Part shown: piece by piece, positions 30,501 through 38,995 of the stretch | Layout of the letters: the number at the start of each line of letters is the position of its first letter | Numbering within the stretch: position 1 is the first letter of the stretch | NCBI RefSeq assembly: GCF_900099735.1 | Contig: NZ_FNDT01000001.1 | Coordinates: forward strand, 1-64,000 | Source: Arthrobacter subterraneus | GTDB taxonomy: Bacteria; Actinomycetota; Actinomycetes; Actinomycetales; Micrococcaceae | Direction of reading: 5' to 3' | DNA length: 64,000 nt | Program-made: the position numbers and the translations under genes | Notes under the pieces: model-generated | The model's input: the letters and a program-made list of their open reading frames with translations, nothing else | Databases searched by the model: none | What the model was told of the DNA's origin: nothing

Positions 30501-31447
30501 GCGCCTTCCGCAACGGCCGCTTCGGCGGAGCTGAAGAGTCATTGCAGGACATCGTGCGCGACGGCGAGACCGCAGGAGTAGCTCTCGTTATTGCTGGGGA
30601 ACGTGAACTCATCGTAAGCAGATTCTTTTCCCTGCTGCCCAACCGGCTGTACCTGCCGCTGGGAGCAAGCCCGGAAATGCTGCTCAGTTGGCCGAAGCTG
30701 CCTGCGATGGACCCGGTTCCCGGCAGGGCTCTCGCACAGGGCCGTATCAGCCCGGATGCGCAGGCCGTTGCCCAGCTGATCATGGAACAGGGAGAGCTCC
30801 CGGACATGCCCCCCGCACAGCGGCCATTCCGGGTTGCGGCGCTCCCGCATACTCTCGAGAGTTCGGAGCTCAGCCCCCGGCCATCCGACGGGCGGACCGC
30901 GCACATCCCGATCGGTGTGGGCGGGGATGACCTTTCACCGGTCCATCTCAGTATGCCGCCGAGGACGGCCGGGCTGATTGTCGGAGGAGCCGGAACAGGC
31001 AAGTCCCGGACGCTCGATCTGATTGCAGTGCAGGCCCCGCGGTCGCTGCCCTGTCTGCGTCCGGGGCCGGAAGCGGACCCCTTTTCCTACTGGAGACGCC
31101 CCGAAGTGGCGCAGCAATCTGCAGGCTCCCTATTGCTTGTCGACGACGTTGATCTGCTACCCCGCGAGATTCAGCAGCAGCTCGCCGCAATGGTGGCAGC
31201 GGGCGCGCGGGCGGTTTTCTCGGCAACGCCCTCCCCCAGCCTGGTCACGAACCCGGCGCTGACAGCCGTCCGCGTCAATCCGTTGGGAATCGTGCTTGGG
31301 CCCCATTCGCCCGCGGACGGCGAAGTGTTCGGCCTGCGTCTTGAGGTGAACGGCACGCCGCCGCCCGGGCGCGCTGTGCTGGTGGGAATGCGCCGGTCAA
31401 CGGAGATACAGCTCGCCCGGCATGAACCGGTCAGACCTGATCGGTAG
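27560..31447 (+). CDS. FHA-domain FtsK/SpoIIIE ATPase, EssC/EccC-like
   Basis: The ATG at 27560 gives a 1295-residue protein; upstream codons in the same frame read through the pseudogene region and are not used. Order of domains: an N-terminal beta domain (1-90), an FHA domain (about 92-180, with TIGRNGSDITLHDPLMSRRHA), two hydrophobic segments (about 212-250), then FtsK-like ATPase modules. Module 1 has Walker A GTTGSGKS (565-572) and Walker B VIVIDEF (Asp670, Glu671). Module 2 has a degenerate P-loop GQHGSGRA (887-894, Arg for Lys). Module 3 has GGAGTGKS (1142-1149). This is the EssC/EccC layout of type VII secretion, but no WXG100 or other T7SS gene is nearby. Confidence 0.88.
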   Translation: MDLHVTLAAGPGVRLASGGSTEEIVITGAHRLSGTQLYEQLSQRADGQHFLVAGVPVQELVAGVSPLTPGAVIVAGTSQCPDVSPSRPGTLFFLVRSGPDAGKTVPLVRGTCTIGRNGSDITLHDPLMSRRHALLTVTTEAVTLSDRNSANGVRVDGSRISESPVTTDSDIRIGSNRCALILADTPVGTPLAVDLSKPCPVRAVPPSEASRLLIASAFLPLVLGVVLAVTTGMWFFLAFSALSAVAGSVPLINARKTRRTFAGAVETAVAADSERRRRAAPDPAGLALAALRTGHPALAQPPPRSFDGHYLRLGTADQPANIEARPAPPGWRPPLIPEMPVLVPLTGEENGEPIGLDVRAPRGTLDRVANLILLQLSALGGAGEILCHGAASELPHSARFLPGVTLTSNPGHFAEMLATGRYSSVVVFGPEPSPPVPGARIYRFFPCQGQEDGRWTVDYFESEPVLRSPGGVLPFHPDYVRAGTFEMMARAFGAGSGSGAVPTAEASVPPVVALTELFAGDSPGILGKWRTASEGLCLRTIVGSSVAGPLSFDLIADGPHLLVAGTTGSGKSEFLRSLVLGLSLHHPPAELNFMFIDFKGGAGLGGLASLPHVTGMLTDLSPETVSRALVSLRAEVKRRESLFAAVHAADYGEYRGLNGTGLPRLVIVIDEFRMLSEEVPGAVNDLMRIAALGRSLGMHLVLATQRPQGAITSEIRANITASVVLRMQSAMEAQDLLGSAAASSIPVNRPGRGYLRIASGQPIEFQTATTTSPTGYPTSSIMSFAQFLSRGSPGGGTAGDDIGTAQTSPTLRDDVQSLVSAAGRAARALGSPPLRLPVLPPLPEALSRAAAVPADILQLGLLDIPERQAQRPLLWDPGQHSHLAFIGQHGSGRAVVCAAAEHLRCLPDRHLYLLDGDANLRSCRDAPQVGAYVTASDVRRAARVLQRLAELVVHRLNGGPESAEAAPGITVFITGWGRWASAFRNGRFGGAEESLQDIVRDGETAGVALVIAGERELIVSRFFSLLPNRLYLPLGASPEMLLSWPKLPAMDPVPGRALAQGRISPDAQAVAQLIMEQGELPDMPPAQRPFRVAALPHTLESSELSPRPSDGRTAHIPIGVGGDDLSPVHLSMPPRTAGLIVGGAGTGKSRTLDLIAVQAPRSLPCLRPGPEADPFSYWRRPEVAQQSAGSLLLVDDVDLLPREIQQQLAAMVAAGARAVFSATPSPSLVTNPALTAVRVNPLGIVLGPHSPADGEVFGLRLEVNGTPPPGRAVLVGMRRSTEIQLARHEPVRPDR

Positions 31448-31526
31448 CAGCATTCCTGAGCAGTAACAGCGTCCCCGGTACAGCGTTCCCGGTTCAGGAG
31501 CGGCTTCCTGGGCGCCGCGGGCGCTA

Positions 31527-31961
31527 TCAGAGCACCGGCGTACTGTTCTCGCCGCTCCTGTTGGTGTATTCCACTACCGGCCGGGTGAAGAGCTGGTGCA
31601 CCACAAGGACTGCCGGCACCAAAAGCATGAGCCCGACCCACAGCACCCCACCGGTCAGTGTCGGGACGGCCACGACGATTGCGAAAAATTGAAAGACCAA
31701 TGCAGCGGAGCGCGTCCACCGGTATCCCCGGAAGAAGAAGTGAGCCACCACGAGAAGCCAGCCTGCAAAGAGCAGCAAAAGAGCCAGCATGAAGACGGCG
31801 CCGCCCAGGGACGTCGGCGTGCTGGTCAGGAGTCCTGCGATGAACCAGCCGGCAACGGCAAGCAAAGCGGCTGCCTCACAGAGCAGGATTACCGCGATGA
31901 TGGTGACCCCGCGTGGGCGGGGCGTCCTGTCAGTGTGGGGCAGTCCGGAGGGTCTTGACAC
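31527..31961 (-). CDS. Small integral membrane protein of unknown function
   Basis: The GTG-initiated 144-residue protein has four hydrophobic segments (about 18-45, 55-80, 85-103 and 107-127) and short polar termini; it resembles conserved hypothetical membrane proteins of Micrococcaceae. There is no catalytic motif. It is convergent with the FtsK-like gene and divergent from the whiB gene. Function unknown. Confidence 0.7.
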   Translation of the reverse strand: MSRPSGLPHTDRTPRPRGVTIIAVILLCEAAALLAVAGWFIAGLLTSTPTSLGGAVFMLALLLLFAGWLLVVAHFFFRGYRWTRSAALVFQFFAIVVAVPTLTGGVLWVGLMLLVPAVLVVHQLFTRPVVEYTNRSGENSTPVL

Positions 31962-32114
31962 AGTGGCACCCTACCGGACATAGTCGTTCACAGCTACGGT
32001 CGCTTTGCCGGATGTCAACTGTGTGACGCATCCCTCATGGTTTGAGCATATTGCCTCATGGTTACCCCTTGTTTGCGTGCGCGTAACGTGACAGCGTTAA
32101 TGAAGGAAAATGTG

Positions 32115-32133
32115 GGGGGCCGTAGTGGCCCCC
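32115..32133 (+). other. GC-rich hairpin in the whiB1 leader
   Basis: GGGGGCC (32115-32121) pairs perfectly with GGCCCCC (32127-32133) around a GTAGT loop and is followed by TTTACT. It lies 66 bp before the whiB1 start. It could end read-through transcription or act as a leader structure if transcription starts upstream; the start site is unknown. Confidence 0.45.
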
Positions 32134-32150
32134 TTTACTATGACACCCCT

Positions 32151-32166
32151 CGTGAATGTTTTCACA
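32151..32166. promoter_or_regulatory. CRP/GlxR-like operator upstream of whiB1
   Basis: The 16-bp element CGTGA-ATGTTT-TCACA matches nine of ten positions of the actinobacterial CRP/GlxR consensus TGTGA-N6-TCACA. It lies 34 bp before the whiB1 ATG. In Mycobacterium tuberculosis, whiB1 is a known target of the cAMP receptor protein, so the location fits. Binding here is an inference; the short distance to the ATG would suit repression of a nearby start site. Confidence 0.55.
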
Positions 32167-32199
32167 AAGCTCGCGAGTCGTAAGGAGAAAGTGATCAGC

Positions 32200-32448
32200 A
32201 TGGACTGGCGTAGCCGCGCTGCCTGCCTAGACAAGGACCCGGAACTGTTCTTCCCGGTCGGCAACACAGGGCCCGCCCTGCTTCAGATCGAAGAGGCCAA
32301 GAGCGTTTGCCGCCGCTGCCAGGTCGTCGACACCTGCCTCCAGTGGGCGATCGAATCCGGTCAGGACGCCGGCGTGTGGGGCGGCATGAGCGAGGACGAG
32401 CGGCGCGCACTCAAGCGCCGCGCCGCCCGGGCCCGGCGTGCTTCCTAA
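32200..32448 (+). CDS. whiB1: WhiB-family iron-sulfur transcription factor, WhiB1 type
   Basis: The ATG at 32200 gives 82 residues beginning MDWRSRAACLDKDPELFFP, almost the canonical WhiB1 start; TAAGGAGA lies 13-19 nt upstream. The four cluster ligands are Cys9, Cys37, Cys40 and Cys46 (CxxC then C), followed by GVWGGMSEDERRALKRR, the beta-turn and basic tail that bind the primary sigma factor and DNA. WhiB1 carries a nitric-oxide-sensitive [4Fe-4S] cluster and is essential in mycobacteria. A CRP-like site precedes the gene and a strong terminator follows it. Confidence 0.95.
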   Translation: MDWRSRAACLDKDPELFFPVGNTGPALLQIEEAKSVCRRCQVVDTCLQWAIESGQDAGVWGGMSEDERRALKRRAARARRAS

Positions 32449-32470
32449 CGTACCTGTACAGCCAGGTTTG

Positions 32471-32501
32471 AGGGAGGGCATCATGGATGCCCTCCCTTTT
32501 T
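32471..32501 (+). terminator. Strong intrinsic terminator after whiB1
   Basis: AGGGAGGGCATC (32471-32482) and GATGCCCTCCCT (32486-32497) form a perfect 12-bp stem with an ATG loop, followed by a run of T. It begins 22 bp after the whiB1 stop. Confidence 0.9.
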
Positions 32502-32525
32502 GGTTCCGGGATTCTCCACAGGTCC

Positions 32526-32581
32526 CCGGGAAACCGGGAAACCGGGAAACCGGGAAACCGGGAAACCGGGAAACCGGGAAC
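32526..32581. repeat. 8-bp tandem repeat (CCGGGAAA), about seven units
   Basis: Six exact copies of CCGGGAAA run head to tail from 32526 to 32573, followed by a seventh copy with one change at the last base (32574-32581). The array lies between the whiB1 terminator and the stop of the convergent pdtaS gene. An 8-bp unit is not a multiple of three and the array is outside genes, so copy number could vary without coding effect. Confidence 0.95.
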
Positions 32582-32588
32582 TCTCGAT

Positions 32589-34097
32589 TCAGGATCGGCG
32601 AGGAGCGGGTTTGTTGGGATCCGGTTTCCGCCTTGCACCCCGGATGCCCATTTCAATGGTCACAACGGTGCCGCCGCCCTCACGTGACGTCCACTCGATG
32701 GTGCCGCCGAGCTCACTCATCACGAGTGTCCTCACGATCTGCAGGCCCAGCCCTTCGCTGTAGCCTTCAGGCGGCAGTCCCGCGCCGTCATCCATGATCG
32801 CCACAGTGAGCATTTCGCCTTCGTCATCCATGCTCCGGTCGGCTTTCAGCCAGACCGTCCCCGGCCGGTCCGCAAGCCCATGTTCGACGGCGTTGGTCAC
32901 CAGTTCGTTGATGACCAGTGCAAGCGGCGTGGCGAAATCACTGGGCAGTTCTCCGAACTCGCCGGCCCTCTCCGTGCGCACCGCCTGGTTTGGCGATGCC
33001 ACTTCCGCTGAGAGGCGAAACTGGCGGGCGATAAGTTCGTCGAAATCCACGTTCTGGGACAGACCTTGCGAAAGGGTCTCATGAACCAGCGCGATCGTGG
33101 CCACGCGCCGCATCGCCTGCTCCAGACCCTGTTTCGCTTCATCACTGACCATGCGCCGTGACTGCATTCTCAGGAGCGCGGCAACAGTCTGCAGGTTGTT
33201 TTTCACACGGTGATGGATTTCCCGGATGGTGGCGTCCTTGGACACCAGTTCCATTTCCCTGCGTCTCAGCTCTGACACGTCCCGGCACAACACCAGCGCG
33301 CCGAAACGCTGCTTCTCATCGCGAAGGGGGATGGCCCGCAGCGACAGGCTTACCCCCCGGGACTCGATCTCGGTCCGCCAGGGCATCTTGCCCGTCAACA
33401 CGAGCGGGAGCGTTTCGTCGACCATCCTGCGGTCCTTGAGCAGAGACGTCACGATCTCGGCCAGTGGACGTCCTTCAAGGGTCTCAACATCCCCGAGCCG
33501 CCGGAATGCTGAGACACCGTTGGGGCTGGCGTACTGCACAACGCCGTCAACGTCCAGCCTGATCAGCCCGTCGCCGACGCGCGGCGCACCGCGCCTGGAC
33601 CCGGTGGGAGTTGCGAAGTCCGGCCAGAGTCCCAGGGTGCCCATTCGCAGCAGATCATAGGCGCACTGGCGGTAGGTCAGTTCCAACCGGGATGGCATGC
33701 GCGAACTGGACAGGTCCATATGCGAAGTGACGACGGCGAGCGTTCGCCCGTTCCGCACCATGGGCACCGCCTCGACGCGCATTGCCATCTCGGTGGTCCA
33801 GTTGGTTTCCCCGGACCGCTCGATCTGCTGGCTTGCCCACGCCTTGTCCACCAGCGGCTGAAGGTCCGCCCGGATCCGCTCCCCCACGAAGTCGCTGTGG
33901 AAAACCGTGTGCGAAGTCGACGGGCGGACGTGCGCCAGGGCGACATAACCGCCGTCGTGCAGGGGGAACCACAGCGCCAGGTCAGCGAACGCAAGGTCAG
34001 CGACCATCTGCCAGTCGCCCACAAGCAAGTGCAGCCACTCGGCATCTCCCGGAGCGAAACCTGCATGTTCCCGGATCGGATCCGTGAAGATTGCCAC
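32589..34097 (-). CDS. pdtaS: Two-component sensor histidine kinase PdtaS
   Basis: The 502-residue protein matches PdtaS: an N-terminal GAF-like domain (1-150), a PAS domain (about 170-285, DGLIRLDVDGVVQYASPNG), then a HisKA_2 dimerisation domain with IHHRVKNNLQT (His295/His296, phosphoacceptor region) and an HWE/HATPase_c domain with NELVTNAVEHG and GLGLQIV. It is cytosolic, lacking membrane segments. Its partner in actinobacteria is PdtaR, an ANTAR RNA-binding regulator, which is not in this window. It starts with GTG behind AGGGAG and follows the NAD-GDH gene by 11 bp, so they may be co-transcribed. Confidence 0.92.
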   Translation of the reverse strand: MAIFTDPIREHAGFAPGDAEWLHLLVGDWQMVADLAFADLALWFPLHDGGYVALAHVRPSTSHTVFHSDFVGERIRADLQPLVDKAWASQQIERSGETNWTTEMAMRVEAVPMVRNGRTLAVVTSHMDLSSSRMPSRLELTYRQCAYDLLRMGTLGLWPDFATPTGSRRGAPRVGDGLIRLDVDGVVQYASPNGVSAFRRLGDVETLEGRPLAEIVTSLLKDRRMVDETLPLVLTGKMPWRTEIESRGVSLSLRAIPLRDEKQRFGALVLCRDVSELRRREMELVSKDATIREIHHRVKNNLQTVAALLRMQSRRMVSDEAKQGLEQAMRRVATIALVHETLSQGLSQNVDFDELIARQFRLSAEVASPNQAVRTERAGEFGELPSDFATPLALVINELVTNAVEHGLADRPGTVWLKADRSMDDEGEMLTVAIMDDGAGLPPEGYSEGLGLQIVRTLVMSELGGTIEWTSREGGGTVVTIEMGIRGARRKPDPNKPAPRRS

Positions 34098-34108
34098 CTA
34101 TGACTCCC

Positions 34109-37100
34109 TTACTGCCGCACGATGGAACGCAGCAAGCGTAGTGCAACCGAGAGCGATGCCATGTCATCGCGCTCCAGCTGGTTCACCTCTGCGAACATCT
34201 TCTTCGCGCGGTCCAGATGTTCAGCGTTGAGCTGTTCCCATTCCTGAAGCCTGTGGGACGCGTCGGCCGATTCCAAATGTGACGAACTGTTCATCACCGA
34301 AACCGTCATTTCCGACACAGTGGAGTAGAGGTCGTCGCGGAGGGCGGCCCGGGCCAGTGCCTGCCAGCGGTCTTCCCTGGGTAGTGCGGTGATGCGCTCC
34401 AACAGGTTGTCGATGTTGAAACGGTCGTAGATCGCGTAGTACACCTCAGCGATCCTTTCGACCGGCTCATCCACGCGGCGTGAGATGAGCGCGACGTCGA
34501 GCAGGCCGAACGACTCGAACTGCTCCGCCCAGTGTTGGGCAATGGAATCGGGCAGACCCCACTCCTCAGCCTTCTCGAACCATTGGCGAACCCGTTCGAG
34601 ATCCCCGCCGCGCACGTAATGGATCAGCCGCGTGCGCAGCGGATCTATCAGCGGTTTGAACGCCTCGATATCCTCTTGCACCGTTGTACCCCGGCCGACG
34701 TGGTTGACGAACCACCGCACGGCGCGGTCCAGCAGCCGCCGGATGTCCAGGTGCACTGTTGTCCAGTGTTCGGTCGGGAAACTCGGCGGCAGCTCCGCAA
34801 GGGCTGCGATGATCCGGTCCAGGTCGTAGATTTCCCGCAGCGCAACGAACGCGCGTGCCACAACCAGCTGGTTGACCGAGGTCTCTTCCATGACCCGGAA
34901 GACAAAGGTGATTCCACCCATATTGACCATGTCGTTCGCGATGACCGTGGAGATGATTTCGCGGCGCAGGGGGTGGCTGTCCAGTTCATCGTCGAACCGC
35001 TCGACGACCTGATGGGGAAAATAGCTCCGAAGAGTGCGCTTGAACCACGGGTCGTCGGCGAGGTCGCTTCGGGTGAGGGCCTTGGTCAGCTCAATTTTCG
35101 CGTAGGCGGCGAGGACCGACAGCTCCGGGGAGGTAAGGCCCTGGCCACGCTCGACCCGAGCGCGAAGCTCCTTCGTGGAGGGAAGTGCTTCAAGGTCCCG
35201 GTTCAGGTCGGCGTGGGTCTCGAGCCAGTCCATCATCCGTTCAAAACTCGGGCTCCATTCCAGTACACGCTGCCGGTCATTGAGCAACAGCACGTTCTGG
35301 TCGATGTTGTCCTGGAGCACAAGGTCAGCGACCTCGTCAGTCATGGAATGCAGGAACTCCGCGCGCTCTTCTGCAGGAAGCTTGCCGATGCGAACCATCC
35401 GGTCGACGAAGATCTTGATATTGACCTCATGGTCCGAGCAGTCAACACCCGCGGAGTTGTCGATCGCGTCCGTATTGATGATGACACCGTTGAGCGCCGC
35501 TTCAATCCGGCCCCGTTGTGTCATTCCGAGGTTTCCACCCTCGCCGACAACCCGGGCACGCAACTGGTTCCCATTGACCCTGATTGCGTCGTTCGCCTTG
35601 TCACCGACCTCGCTGTGAGTCTCCGTTGAAGCCTTCACATAGGTACCGATGCCGCCGTTGTAGAGCAGGTCCACCGGTGCGGTGAGAATAGCGCGCAGCA
35701 GTTCGGGAGGACTCAGGCTGGTGATGGAATCGTCAAGGCCCAGCACCTTCCTCACCTGCCCGCTGATCGGAACCGTCTTCAGGTGGCGCGCATAGACACC
35801 ACCGCCCTCGCTGATCAGCTCCGGGTTGTAGTCAGCCCAACTCGACCGTGGAAGCTCGAAAAGCCGTTTGCGCTCAGCGAACGACGCCGACGCGTCCGGA
35901 TTGGGGTCCAGGAAGATATGGCGGTGGTCAAACGCCGCAACAAGCCGGATATGCGTCGAAAGCAGCATCCCGTTGCCGAAGACGTCACCACTCATGTCGC
36001 CGACGCCGGCGACGGTGAAGTCCTCGGTCTGGGTGTCCACACCGAACTCGCTGAAGTGCCGCTTGACAGATTCCCATGCTCCGCGGGCGGTGATCCCCAT
36101 CGCCTTGTGGTCATACCCGACTGATCCGCCGGAGGCAAAAGCGTCTCCCAGCCAGAAACCATATTCGGCTGAGAGCTCGTTGGCGATGTCCGAGAAGGCT
36201 GCGGTTCCCTTGTCCGCAGCCACCACAAGGTAGCTGTCGTCGCCGTCGTGCCGCACAACCCTCTCGGGCGGGACAACCCGCTCGCCCTGCTCGGTGGTCA
36301 CAAGGTTGTCGGTAATGTCCAGGAGCGCACGGATGAACGTGCGGTAGCTGGCCTGACCTTCCGCCATCCACGCCGCGCGGTCGTGGGTGGGATCCGGCAA
36401 CTGCTTCGCGTAAAAACCGCCCTTCGCACCCGTGGGCACGATCACCGCATTCTTGACTGTCTGGGCCTTCACCAGGCCAAGAATTTCAGTACGGAAGTCC
36501 TCCCGACGGTCCGACCAGCGCAATCCGCCGCGTGCGATGTCCCCGAAGCGGAGATGGACTCCTTCGATCTGCGGCGAGTACACCCAGATCTCGAACTTCG
36601 GTCTGGGGTGCGGGGCACCTTCGATCGCGGAGGTGTTGAGCTTGAAGCTGATGTGGTGCTTGTCCTGGAAGTAGTTTGTCCGCAGGGTCGCTTCAATGAC
36701 GTTCGCGAGGGTGCGAAGAACACGGTCCGCGTCCAGCGTTGGAACCTGTTCAAGGTGCGAGTCCAGTGTCCGGCGGACGCTCTCGGTTGCCTCTTCCCGC
36801 TCCGTGCTGTTCAGGTCCGGATCGAACCGTGCCTCGAAGAGCGCAATGAGCCCTCGCGTCACCTCGGGGTTGGCGAGCAGCGTGTCGCTGATGAACCCGT
36901 ACGAGTTCATGTTTCCCATTTGCCGCATGTACTTTGCGTAGCTGCGCAGAATGGCCACCTGCCGCCACCCGAGATTTTCCCGCAGCACCAACCGGTCAAA
37001 GGAATCCGACTCACTGGCATTCCTGACCGCAGCCGCAAACGCCTCCTCAAGCAGCCCACCCGTACCCTGGGGATCAATTCCCTGCGGATACCGCAACCCA

Positions 37101-38950
37101 AGGTCGTAGAGGAAAAAGTCCCTGCCGTCAGCCCGGTCGATCTCGAACGGGCGCTCGTCGAGCACTTCCAGCCCGAGGTTATGCAGGAACGGAAGAATCT
37201 GGCTGAGGCTCTTCGGCTCGGTCAGGTACAGCTTGAGCCGGGCGTCCTCTTCCAGGTGCTCCCCGGCCCCCGGCGGCACGTAGACATGCATGATCGGACC
37301 GCTGGTGTCGGTGCGGTCGTAGGTGGAGAAGCGTTCGATATCTTCGAGCGCGTCCTCGACTTCGTAGTCCACCCTGTACGCCGCTGGAAATGCTTCGGCC
37401 CAGAGGTGGGAAAAGCGGTCGGCATCCTTCCGGCTGAACCGGCGGCGCGCTACCTCATCGATGCCTTCCGACCAGGAACGGGCCGCCATGACGAGCCGCT
37501 GTTCGAGTTCGGATACCTCAACGTGCGCTACCTCCGCGCCCTTGGGGAGCCGGATCCGGAAGAACAGGCGGGCGAGGGCGGACTCACTCATCCGTGCCTC
37601 GTAGTCGATGGATTCGGCATTGAATGTGCGCCGCAGCTCGTCCTCGATGCGCAGCCGCACGCTGGTCGTGTAGCGGTCGCGCGGCAGATAGACCAGCGCC
37701 GACATGAAGCGCCCGTATGTGTCCGGGCGAAGGAACAGCCGGGTACGCCGCCGCTCCTGAAGTCGGAGGATTCCCATGGCCGTATTGACCAGGTCATCGA
37801 CATCGATCTGGAAGAGCTCGTCACGGGGATACGTCTCAAGGATTGAGAGCAGGTCCTTGCCCGAGTGGGAGTCCGAGGGGAAGCCGCAACGGCGAAGCAC
37901 CTCGTTGACCTTGTCCCGGACGATGGGCACATTGCGCACCGATCCGGTGTAGGCACTGGTGGCAAACAGCCCGATAAAACGCCGTTCACCGCAGACGTTG
38001 CCCTGGCTGTCGAACCGTTTGATTCCGATGTAGTCGAGATAGGCTGCGCGGTGAACTGTCGACCTGGAGTTGGCCTTGGTGATGACCAGCGGCTGCTTCT
38101 CACGGGCCTTGTCCCTGCCGGCCTGCGTCAGGTGCTGGATCTGCCGGGTGTCGATCGGGTGACGAAGCAGACCCAGGCCGCTGTCCTCGACGACGCGCAG
38201 TACGTCCTCACCGTCTTCTGTCTCAAGGTCGTACTCCTTGAAACCGAGGAAGGTGAAGTTTCCCTGGTCCAGCCACGCAAGTAACTCGCGCGCCTGCTCC
38301 AATCCCGGCACACCGGCGTTTTCGGGCACTGCCTTCAGGGTTTCCGACACTTCGCGCAGTTTGCTGCGCATCGCGGTCCAGTCTTCAACCGCGATGCGAA
38401 CGTCCGAAAGTACCCGGTGCAGTCCCTCAATGACTTCCCGACGGCGGGACTCGTCGCCGATCCGGCCCACCTCGACCGCCATCCAGGACTCGACGTGGGC
38501 GCTCACGTCGCTCCCAGCCACCAGTTCGGCCACGTTGGGAAGAGCTGCGGTATCCCCGCTCGACAGGCCCGCCGAGGAAGGAACGCGCCGGAGCCGCACG
38601 AGTTCGGACGTCGCCCGGTCCCGCACCGCCACGAATGTGGGGTGTACGACCAGCCGGATTGCGGCCTGCTGCCTGACGAGTTCCGCCGTGACGGAGTCAA
38701 CGAGGAAGGGCATGTCATCCGTGACGATCATGACGATGCTTGCATCGTCCTGATCGAGGACGCCGATCCGTGCCTCGCCTGTCGGCCGGACAGCCGCCAG
38801 CGACCGGTGCTCAAGTGCACGCTGGTTGAGGGCATCCGGCGAGTAGGCGCCGGCGTCGTCGTCCGCGAGGTGCTGGTAGTAATGCTCGATGAACTCGGTG
38901 AGTGAAGTGTCAGAGCTGGACTGGTCCGTGGTGCTGGATCCAGACGACAT
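34109..38950 (-). CDS. gdh: Large NAD-specific glutamate dehydrogenase
   Basis: The 1613-residue protein belongs to the 180-kDa class of NAD-dependent glutamate dehydrogenases (Streptomyces/Mycobacterium type), which deaminates glutamate to 2-oxoglutarate and ammonia. The N-terminal ~700 residues carry the regulatory ACT-like modules; the catalytic core follows, with RGGLRWSDR, VIVPTGAKGGFYAK and, further on, GVGDMSGDVFGNGMLLS, where the NAD-binding part begins. GGAGG lies 8 nt before the ATG. Length is normal for the family (about 1600). Binding of a regulator such as GarA is known for mycobacterial enzymes; nothing here shows it. Confidence 0.95.
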   Translation of the reverse strand: MSSGSSTTDQSSSDTSLTEFIEHYYQHLADDDAGAYSPDALNQRALEHRSLAAVRPTGEARIGVLDQDDASIVMIVTDDMPFLVDSVTAELVRQQAAIRLVVHPTFVAVRDRATSELVRLRRVPSSAGLSSGDTAALPNVAELVAGSDVSAHVESWMAVEVGRIGDESRRREVIEGLHRVLSDVRIAVEDWTAMRSKLREVSETLKAVPENAGVPGLEQARELLAWLDQGNFTFLGFKEYDLETEDGEDVLRVVEDSGLGLLRHPIDTRQIQHLTQAGRDKAREKQPLVITKANSRSTVHRAAYLDYIGIKRFDSQGNVCGERRFIGLFATSAYTGSVRNVPIVRDKVNEVLRRCGFPSDSHSGKDLLSILETYPRDELFQIDVDDLVNTAMGILRLQERRRTRLFLRPDTYGRFMSALVYLPRDRYTTSVRLRIEDELRRTFNAESIDYEARMSESALARLFFRIRLPKGAEVAHVEVSELEQRLVMAARSWSEGIDEVARRRFSRKDADRFSHLWAEAFPAAYRVDYEVEDALEDIERFSTYDRTDTSGPIMHVYVPPGAGEHLEEDARLKLYLTEPKSLSQILPFLHNLGLEVLDERPFEIDRADGRDFFLYDLGLRYPQGIDPQGTGGLLEEAFAAAVRNASESDSFDRLVLRENLGWRQVAILRSYAKYMRQMGNMNSYGFISDTLLANPEVTRGLIALFEARFDPDLNSTEREEATESVRRTLDSHLEQVPTLDADRVLRTLANVIEATLRTNYFQDKHHISFKLNTSAIEGAPHPRPKFEIWVYSPQIEGVHLRFGDIARGGLRWSDRREDFRTEILGLVKAQTVKNAVIVPTGAKGGFYAKQLPDPTHDRAAWMAEGQASYRTFIRALLDITDNLVTTEQGERVVPPERVVRHDGDDSYLVVAADKGTAAFSDIANELSAEYGFWLGDAFASGGSVGYDHKAMGITARGAWESVKRHFSEFGVDTQTEDFTVAGVGDMSGDVFGNGMLLSTHIRLVAAFDHRHIFLDPNPDASASFAERKRLFELPRSSWADYNPELISEGGGVYARHLKTVPISGQVRKVLGLDDSITSLSPPELLRAILTAPVDLLYNGGIGTYVKASTETHSEVGDKANDAIRVNGNQLRARVVGEGGNLGMTQRGRIEAALNGVIINTDAIDNSAGVDCSDHEVNIKIFVDRMVRIGKLPAEERAEFLHSMTDEVADLVLQDNIDQNVLLLNDRQRVLEWSPSFERMMDWLETHADLNRDLEALPSTKELRARVERGQGLTSPELSVLAAYAKIELTKALTRSDLADDPWFKRTLRSYFPHQVVERFDDELDSHPLRREIISTVIANDMVNMGGITFVFRVMEETSVNQLVVARAFVALREIYDLDRIIAALAELPPSFPTEHWTTVHLDIRRLLDRAVRWFVNHVGRGTTVQEDIEAFKPLIDPLRTRLIHYVRGGDLERVRQWFEKAEEWGLPDSIAQHWAEQFESFGLLDVALISRRVDEPVERIAEVYYAIYDRFNIDNLLERITALPREDRWQALARAALRDDLYSTVSEMTVSVMNSSSHLESADASHRLQEWEQLNAEHLDRAKKMFAEVNQLERDDMASLSVALRLLRSIVRQ

Positions 38951-38995
38951 GAAACGCCTCCGTAACGAAATGAAAGGCCGCCCCTTTGCGACCCC

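Noticed and set aside
27560..31447. DNA translocase FtsK of cell division
   Set aside because: The FHA domain, the three-ATPase layout and the absence of the FtsK gamma domain point to the EssC/EccC group.
32526..32581. CRISPR array
   Set aside because: The units are 8 bp, directly adjacent and without spacers, and no cas gene is seen.
36248..37846. 532-residue open frame on the + strand
   Set aside because: It lies inside the NAD-glutamate dehydrogenase gene in antisense and has no recognisable domain.
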